A stretch of DNA of 64,000 nucleotides, taken from JBKBKC01 sp046294265 (GTDB lineage: Bacteria; Pseudomonadota; Alphaproteobacteria; Rhodobacterales; Rhodobacteraceae). Location: contig JBKBKC010000004.1 of the NCBI GenBank assembly GCA_046294265.1, positions 124,001 to 188,000 on the forward strand, read 5' to 3'. This document shows, one piece after another, positions 59,232-64,000 of the stretch; positions within the stretch are counted from its first letter, which is position 1, and each line of letters starts with the position of its first letter. Made by a program: the position numbers and the translations under genes. The notes beneath the pieces are model-generated. The model saw only the letters and a list, made by a program, of their open reading frames with translations. It made no database searches and had not been told where the DNA came from.

Positions 59232-60377
59232 TTAGCGCTCGAGCTTGGCGCGGCCGGTGTAGCGGAAGGCCTCGTTGGCCTTGGCCTCGACCTCTTCGGG
59301 GCTGGACTTGCCCGAGACGATGTCGATGCGGCCCAGGAACACCAGCGGGATGTCCGCCTTGCGCCCTTCGATATCGGCGCGGATCGCCTCGGCCATCGCC
59401 ACGCCCACGTCATCGGACATGCGCATGGGGGTGGCCAGCAGCTCACCGTTCTTCAGCGCGTCGATCTCGTCGCCCGTGCCGCCCCAGGCGGTGACGCCGA
59501 CCTTGTCGCCAAGACCCGCCGCCTGCACGGCGGAAATCGCGCCCATGGCCATGGCGGTGTTGGCGTTGTGGATCAGCGTGACCTCGGGATAGGCCGAGGT
59601 GATGAGCTGCGCGCCGTTGAAGCCGCCTTCGCGCTGGAATTCGCCATAATGCTCATAGGCGAGTTTCCAGTTCGACTTTTCCGCAAGGCAATCGCGGAAC
59701 CCACCCGACCGCTGATCGTCGATGCCGCCGACGATGCCGCGGATCATCGCATAGGTGCCTTCGGTGCCAAGGTTCTCGACCACCCAGTTGCAGATGTTCA
59801 GCGCGCCGAAGAGGTGGCTGAAGGTGGTGTACATCATCGGCTGGTTGTCGCCCCATTCCTGGATGGGGGTGTCATAGTTCAGCACGATGACCTTTTTCCC
59901 CGCATCCATCAGGTGCTTGATGTCATCCTGCTGGGCCTGAAGCTCGGAGGGGCCGAATATGACATACTCGAAATCCTCGCGCGCGACCTGTTCGGCATAG
60001 GTCGATTGCAGCAGGAAATCGCCCATGTTCGAGGCATACTGGACCGCCTCGAACGGCATCCCCATTTCCTTGAACCGCGCCTCCATCGCCAGATAGCTGC
60101 GCAGCCAGAAATCGGACACGTCCTGGCTGGGATAGATCACCGCGATCTTGACGGGCTTTGCGGGCGGGCTGGCCAGCGGCGTGGCCGGGGCCCCCACAAT
60201 GGCCTGCATGTTGGCCAGAACCTCATCGGTCTGGACCTGATGATACCACCAGAAATAGCGGTCGCCATCATCGGGCAAGGGTTTAAGGGGCAGGGTCTGA
60301 GCCGCCAGCGACCCCGCCAGCATCAGGCCGAGCGCCAGTGACGACGCACCTGCGGCCAGTTTCTGCAACTTACTCAT
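59232..60377 (-). CDS. ABC transporter sugar-binding protein (periplasmic binding protein type 1)
   Basis: A 381-residue exported protein. Signal peptide AGASSLALGLMLAGSLAA, then a type 1 periplasmic binding fold: PVKIAVIYPSQDVSDFWLRS, FEYVIFGPSELQAQQDDIKH, KVIVLNYDTPIQEW, and VGVTAWGGTGDEIDALKNGE. It resembles TorT/LuxP-type binding proteins more than RbsB. The ligand is unknown; the operon suggests a furanose, tetrose or 5-deoxysugar. The start has GGGAGG upstream. It lies between permease and dhaK. Confidence 0.9.
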   Translation of the reverse strand: MSKLQKLAAGASSLALGLMLAGSLAAQTLPLKPLPDDGDRYFWWYHQVQTDEVLANMQAIVGAPATPLASPPAKPVKIAVIYPSQDVSDFWLRSYLAMEARFKEMGMPFEAVQYASNMGDFLLQSTYAEQVAREDFEYVIFGPSELQAQQDDIKHLMDAGKKVIVLNYDTPIQEWGDNQPMMYTTFSHLFGALNICNWVVENLGTEGTYAMIRGIVGGIDDQRSGGFRDCLAEKSNWKLAYEHYGEFQREGGFNGAQLITSAYPEVTLIHNANTAMAMGAISAVQAAGLGDKVGVTAWGGTGDEIDALKNGELLATPMRMSDDVGVAMAEAIRADIEGRKADIPLVFLGRIDIVSGKSSPEEVEAKANEAFRYTGRAKLER

Positions 60378-60458
60378 GGTCTTGGTTCCTCCCGTGTTGA
60401 TTGGTATGCCGGTCCTGTTCGGGTCGGCGGGGCGGGCAAGGCTCCTCCCTTTCCCGCG

Positions 60459-61478
60459 TCAGTCATCCCCCTTGGCGTCGGAATTGCCCCGGCGCTGCAG
60501 GTAGGAATAAAAACCGATCGAAGCGATGATGATGATGCCGCTGGCGACAAGCTGCCAGAAGAACTGGAATCGCAGCATCACCAGCGCGTTTGTCACCATC
60601 GCCAGCAGCAGCACCCCGACGAGCGTGCCGAACATCGATCCGCGCCCGCCGAACAGGGCGGTTCCGCCCACCACGACGGCGGCAATGGTGTGCAGCGCAA
60701 AGCCCATGCCCGCCGTCGCCTGGATCGCGTTCAGCCGACCCGTCAGCAGGATGCCCGCGATGGCCGCACAGGTGCCCATCAGCATGTAATGGAACACCTT
60801 CTGCCGCCGGATGTTGATGCCGGTCAACACGGCCGCCTCGCGGTTGCCGCCGATGGCGATGGCATAGCGGCCCAGCCAGGTATAGCGGTAAAGCACGAAG
60901 CCGATGCCGAGGAAGATCAGCCCCACGATAGCCGCTGTCGGGATCAGGTCGAAGGCCCGGCCGCGCCCCAGGAACGGGATCGGTTCGGGAAACCGCGCCA
61001 GCACCGCGCCTGCCGCCAGCACGAGGCCGATGCCGCGATAGATCTGGTCCATCGCCAGCGTGGCCAGCAGGTCGGGCACGTTCAGCCGGGTGATCACCAG
61101 GCCATTGACCGTGCCGCAGGTGATGCCGACCATGACGGCCGCCATCATGGCAGGATAGACGCCCCAGCCCTGATCCTTGATGAGCATCGCCATGATGACG
61201 GCGGACAGCGCGGCCACCGCGCCGATGGACAGGTCGATCCCCTTGCCGGTGATGACGATGGTCATGGCCATCCCCAGCACCATGAAGATCGCCGCATCCT
61301 GAAGGATGATCATCACGTTCTGGAATTCGAAGAACCGCCGCTCGAACACCGCCATGGCGACGACCAGTGCGATAATCATCACCAGGGGGCCGACGATGTT
61401 GATGTAGCGCTCATACCAGGGCAGCGCGACCTTGCGGCCTGCGTTCTTGTCGGCGGGAAGGGTGGTTGTCATGGTCAT
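60459..61478 (-). CDS. ABC transporter permease, ribose type (RbsC/FrcC-like)
   Basis: A 339-residue membrane protein with eight to ten helices, such as IVGPLVMIIALVVAMAVFER and IFMVLGMAMTIVITGKGIDL, the latter followed by SIGAVAALS, the BPD_transp_2 signature. GGNREAAVLTGINIRRQKVF is the cytoplasmic coupling loop that meets the ATPase. It would act as a homodimer. ATG 61478; it follows the ATPase gene after 15 bp. Confidence 0.93.
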   Translation of the reverse strand: MTMTTTLPADKNAGRKVALPWYERYINIVGPLVMIIALVVAMAVFERRFFEFQNVMIILQDAAIFMVLGMAMTIVITGKGIDLSIGAVAALSAVIMAMLIKDQGWGVYPAMMAAVMVGITCGTVNGLVITRLNVPDLLATLAMDQIYRGIGLVLAAGAVLARFPEPIPFLGRGRAFDLIPTAAIVGLIFLGIGFVLYRYTWLGRYAIAIGGNREAAVLTGINIRRQKVFHYMLMGTCAAIAGILLTGRLNAIQATAGMGFALHTIAAVVVGGTALFGGRGSMFGTLVGVLLLAMVTNALVMLRFQFFWQLVASGIIIIASIGFYSYLQRRGNSDAKGDD

Positions 61479-61493
61479 TCGCGGTCTCCGCCG

Positions 61494-62270
61494 TCACACA
61501 TGTGCGTCTTCATCGACATCGCTGCCGACGATCATGCCCAGCACGTCGCGGCGGGTGGAATTGGCCACCACGGCCACCCCGGCGCGGCGCCCGCCCCGCA
61601 TCACCTGCACGCGGTCGGCCACCTTGAACACGTGATCGAGGTTGTGGGATATCAGGATGATCGAGGTGCCGCGCTCCTTGACCGCGCGGATCAGGTTCAG
61701 GGTGTTGCGCGTCTCCTCAGGCCCCAGGGCGGCGGTGGGTTCGTCCATCACCAGCACCTTGAGGTCGGCGGCGTTGATCGCGCGGGCAATCGCCACCGCC
61801 TGCCGTTGCCCGCCCGAGAAATTGCGCGTGGGTTCATCGACATTGGGCAACGACACGCCCACCCGGTCGCGCAGGATGGCGATGGTGCGTTCGCGCATGG
61901 CGCGGTTGTCGATGAAGGGCAGGCCGAGGATGCGGCGGATCGGCTCCACCCCCAGAAAGACATTCTCGGGGGCGGGCAGGCTGTCCACCAGCCCGAGATT
62001 CTGGTAAACTGCGGCAATCCCGGCATCTATGCTGTCGCGGCGCGACCGGACCTGCACGGGCTTGCCCTCGATGGTGATCTCGCCCTTGTCGGCCTGATAG
62101 ACGCCGGTCAGCACCTTGATCAGGGTGGATTTGCCAGCGCCGTTGTCGCCGACGATGGCCAGAACCTCGCCGGGGTAAAGCTCCAGATCCACATCCATCA
62201 GCGCCCGAAGGCCGCCGAAGGATTTGGAGATGCCCCGCATTTGCAGGATCGGGTCTCCGCTTGTGCTCAC
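61494..62270 (-). CDS. ABC transporter ATPase, FrcA-like
   Basis: A 258-residue single-domain ATPase: Walker A AIVGDNGAGKSTLIKVL, Q-loop VYQNLGLVDSLPAPENVFLG, signature NFSGGQRQAVAIARA, Walker B VLVMDEPTAALG, H-loop LISHNLDHV. Unlike RbsA it has only one nucleotide domain, as in FrcA. The start is GTG 62270 with GGAGG five bases upstream; the frame is open further up without conserved sequence. Confidence 0.93.
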   Translation of the reverse strand: MSTSGDPILQMRGISKSFGGLRALMDVDLELYPGEVLAIVGDNGAGKSTLIKVLTGVYQADKGEITIEGKPVQVRSRRDSIDAGIAAVYQNLGLVDSLPAPENVFLGVEPIRRILGLPFIDNRAMRERTIAILRDRVGVSLPNVDEPTRNFSGGQRQAVAIARAINAADLKVLVMDEPTAALGPEETRNTLNLIRAVKERGTSIILISHNLDHVFKVADRVQVMRGGRRAGVAVVANSTRRDVLGMIVGSDVDEDAHV

Positions 62271-62322
62271 GTCATCCTCCCGTCGTTGGTTGGCCGCGCG
62301 CCTCCCCGCGCGCGGCGATGGG

Positions 62323-63204
62323 TCAGGGTTTTCCCAGACCCGCATTCTCGAATTGCATCACATGCAGGCCCGAGGCGTTCAGGTCGCCCAGGCCCTGGTT
62401 CACCGCCGCCTGGAACTGCTCGGCCGCAGCCGCCGTCGCGGGGATGGAGACCCCAAGCCGGCGCGCGTGATCGGTGATCAGCCGGGCATCCTTCAGCATG
62501 TGGCGCAGATAGAAATGGGGGCTGAAATCGCCCGCCAGCGTGTTGCGCCCCACCCCCCGGATCAAGGCCGAGGAATAGTCGGTCACATCCAGAAACCCCA
62601 TCAACGCATCATCCGGCAGACCCGATTTGCGCGCCAGCGCCAGCGCCTCGCCCAGCGATACCAGCTGCGCCGCCACCAGCAGGTTGCCCACCAGTTTCGC
62701 CGCGGCCCCTGCCCCCACCGGGCCAAGGTGGTGGATGGTAGCCGCCATCGGGTCCAGCACCGGGCGGGCGGCGGCGACATCCGCCTCGGTCCCGCCGCAG
62801 ATGAAATCCAGCCGCCCCTCCCAAGCCTCGCCGCGCGATCCGAACACCGGCGCATCGACATAGCGCAGGCCGCGCGCAGCCGCCGCCGCGCCAATCTGGC
62901 GCGTCAGCTCGGGGTCGGTGGTGGTGGCGTCGATGATCAGCGTGCCCTCGGCGGCATGGGCCAGCGCGCCGCCATCCCCCAGCAGCACCGCGCGCTGCGC
63001 ATCCGGGCCGGTCAGGCACAGGGTCACGACCTCGACCCCCTGCACCGCCCCGGCGATGCTGGGGGCCAGTGTCAGGCCTGACAATTCCGGCGGCAGGTCA
63101 AGGGCAGACCGGTTCCACCCGGTCACCGCATGTCCGGTGGCGCGCAGGTTGCGCACCATGCCGCGCCCCATGATCCCAAGCCCGAGATGTGAGATCCGTG
63201 TCAT
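62323..63204 (-). CDS. NAD(P)-dependent beta-hydroxyacid dehydrogenase family oxidoreductase
   Basis: A 293-residue enzyme of the 3-hydroxyisobutyrate/6-phosphogluconate dehydrogenase-like family. The Rossmann start is ISHLGLGIMGRGMVRNL, followed by TLIIDATTTDPELTRQ, VDAPVFGSRGEAWEGRLDFI (substrate loop) and AAAKLVGNLLVAAQ with the catalytic Lys. It would oxidise a hydroxyacid or reduce a semialdehyde or ketoacid of the pathway. It is the first gene of the long catabolic operon, 57 bp after a motif shared with the kinase region. Confidence 0.88.
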   Translation of the reverse strand: MTRISHLGLGIMGRGMVRNLRATGHAVTGWNRSALDLPPELSGLTLAPSIAGAVQGVEVVTLCLTGPDAQRAVLLGDGGALAHAAEGTLIIDATTTDPELTRQIGAAAAARGLRYVDAPVFGSRGEAWEGRLDFICGGTEADVAAARPVLDPMAATIHHLGPVGAGAAAKLVGNLLVAAQLVSLGEALALARKSGLPDDALMGFLDVTDYSSALIRGVGRNTLAGDFSPHFYLRHMLKDARLITDHARRLGVSIPATAAAAEQFQAAVNQGLGDLNASGLHVMQFENAGLGKP

Positions 63205-63239
63205 GTCATGCCCCCTGCCCCTGCGATTCTCGGATCGTA

Positions 63240-63276
63240 TTTCGACAAGTGTCAGTAGATATTGTCAATTGGCAAT
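63240..63276 (-). promoter_or_regulatory. Promoter with SorC-type operator candidate
   Basis: ATTGTCAATTGGCAAT (63261-63276) is an almost perfect palindrome (14 of 16) and contains TTGTCAATTG, also found at 52671-52680. Its minus strand contains a perfect TTGACA (-35); 17 bases on stands TCGAAA, a poor -10. It would control the oxidoreductase-transporter-kinase operon. Confidence 0.5.
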
Positions 63277-64000
63277 CACGGGCCGTCTGCCGCCAGCAAC
63301 GCCTCGGCCAGCATCTGATCGGCGATCAGCCGCCGCACAAAGCCCGCGCGCAGCACCGCCTGCACCGCCACCCGCTTTTCCGTTCCCGCCGCCAGCAGCA
63401 CCACATCCCGGCCGCGCAGGTCGTCATAGGCGATGGCCGGGGCGCGGTGGTTCAGGCCCGTTTCGGCCAGCGTTCCATCGGCGCGAAAGAACCGGCCGGT
63501 GGTATCGGCCACGGCACCCGATGCTTGCAACTCCAGCCGGTCCTCGGGCGTCAGCACGTTCGAGGAGTAAAGCAGCGCCCCCGGCCCACATTCGCCCACG
63601 CTGACGATGGCGTAATCGGCCTGTCGTGCCACGGCCAGGGTTTCGCGCACCAACCGCTGCGACAGGATCAGGCGGCAGGCCTCCTCGTCATCGGCCATGA
63701 ATGGGGCGGGCAGGAACATGGCGGTTCCGCCCGTCAGGGCCGCCAGATTGGTGCAGACATCAAAGGGCGAACTGTCGGATGTCTGCGTCATCGACCCCAT
63801 CAGCGACACGAAGCGCAGGTTCGGGTTGCGCAACCCGCTGACCGCCCGCGCCATCGCGGCCAGCGTCCAGCCCCAGCCCATGCCGATGGTCAGCGGCTGG
63901 TCGCCGCGCCCCACACGGCCCAGAAACCCCGATGCGACGATCCCCACGGCCCGCCGCGCAAGGGCCGAGGTGTCAGGCCCTGGAATCAACCTTGCGGGCA
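63276..64000 (-). CDS. SorC-type sugar-responsive regulator (partial, N-terminus outside window)
   Basis: At least 240 C-terminal residues of a second SorC-type regulator; the helix-turn-helix lies beyond the right edge. The sugar-binding domain is visible: DQPLTIGMGWGWTLAAMARA, FVSLMGSMTQTSDSSPFDVC, DYAIVSVGECGPGALLYSSN and DVVLLAAGTEKRVAVQAVLR. It differs clearly from the regulator at 52699, so the island has two. The reading frame is open to the last base. It precedes the operon on the same strand by 71 bp, so it may autoregulate or control it from the shared-motif site. Confidence 0.88.
   Translation of the reverse strand, partial: PARLIPGPDTSALARRAVGIVASGFLGRVGRGDQPLTIGMGWGWTLAAMARAVSGLRNPNLRFVSLMGSMTQTSDSSPFDVCTNLAALTGGTAMFLPAPFMADDEEACRLILSQRLVRETLAVARQADYAIVSVGECGPGALLYSSNVLTPEDRLELQASGAVADTTGRFFRADGTLAETGLNHRAPAIAYDDLRGRDVVLLAAGTEKRVAVQAVLRAGFVRRLIADQMLAEALLAADGP

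Noticed and set aside
1..64000. CRISPR arrays, tRNA or rRNA genes, replication origin
   Set aside because: No regularly spaced short repeats, no cloverleaf-type sequences with a T-loop motif, and no DnaA-box cluster were seen on reading the window.

Overview
The window looks like a chromosomal segment of an alphaproteobacterium of the Rhodobacterales (Rhodobacteraceae). GC content is very high, genes are dense with many 4-bp ATGA overlaps, the aerobic (cob) cobalamin route is used, and the Tol-Pal operon has the usual proteobacterial order. The species cannot be named from the sequence. Two runs of exactly 100 N show that this is a draft scaffold.

Region 1 (1-16.0 kb) is an aerobic cobalamin cluster. 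One minus-strand run reads cobL-cobE-cobM-cobB-cobA. cobK lies alone on the plus strand. A second minus-strand run reads DUF1636-cobW-cobN-cobG-cobH-cobI-cobJ and starts behind a well-formed cobalamin riboswitch (about 13.5-13.7 kb). cobO and cobQ are transcribed away from the riboswitch. cobF and the late nucleotide-loop genes are not in the window.

Region 2 (16.0-26.4 kb) is the most unusual part and the best candidate for an undescribed system. It holds an OmpA-domain protein, an exported caspase-like protease with a peptidoglycan-binding end, two small exported orphans, an ExbB-like channel, two different ExbD-like proteins (the second with Asn in place of the channel Asp), a TolA/TonB-shaped protein with one membrane segment, and a convergent Ser/Thr kinase-PP2C phosphatase pair. 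The TolA-like protein and the kinase end in the same extracytoplasmic domain: both carry two cysteines exactly 52 residues apart. I read this as a proton-driven envelope machine tied to a phospho-signalling switch.

Region 3 (26.5-39.2 kb) is surface related: a giant repeat-rich autotransporter broken by two assembly gaps, a sulfotransferase-like protein, a 1222-residue multidomain glycosyltransferase and a MltB-type lytic transglycosylase.

Region 4 (39.2-48.6 kb) is core envelope biology: ybgC-tolQ-tolR-tolA-tolB-pal-cpoB-tilS on the minus strand, then a small basic protein, an exported protein with an apparent ACG start, and a conserved-looking unknown. It is followed by about 1 kb without genes and by decayed IS110 and IS630 relics (48.6-50.3 kb).

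Region 5 (50.4-64 kb) is a sugar and 5-deoxysugar catabolic island. It has a class II aldolase with an EryA-like FGGY kinase, a SorC-type regulator, then a long minus-strand operon: oxidoreductase, ribose-type ABC transporter, a variant DhaK/DhaL pair, a tagatose/psicose 3-epimerase-like isomerase, a small P-loop sugar kinase, mtnK and mtnA. A second SorC-type regulator runs off the right edge. MtnK and MtnA make a ketose 1-phosphate that the aldolase could split, as in the DHAP shunt for 5-deoxyribose and methylthioribose. Both SorC regulator regions share a TTGTCAATTG motif.

A dispersed element made of a CTTCTTTG...CAAATATCCC box, often followed by a G/C-run hairpin, occurs at six loci. At one locus it lies in frame inside cobN.
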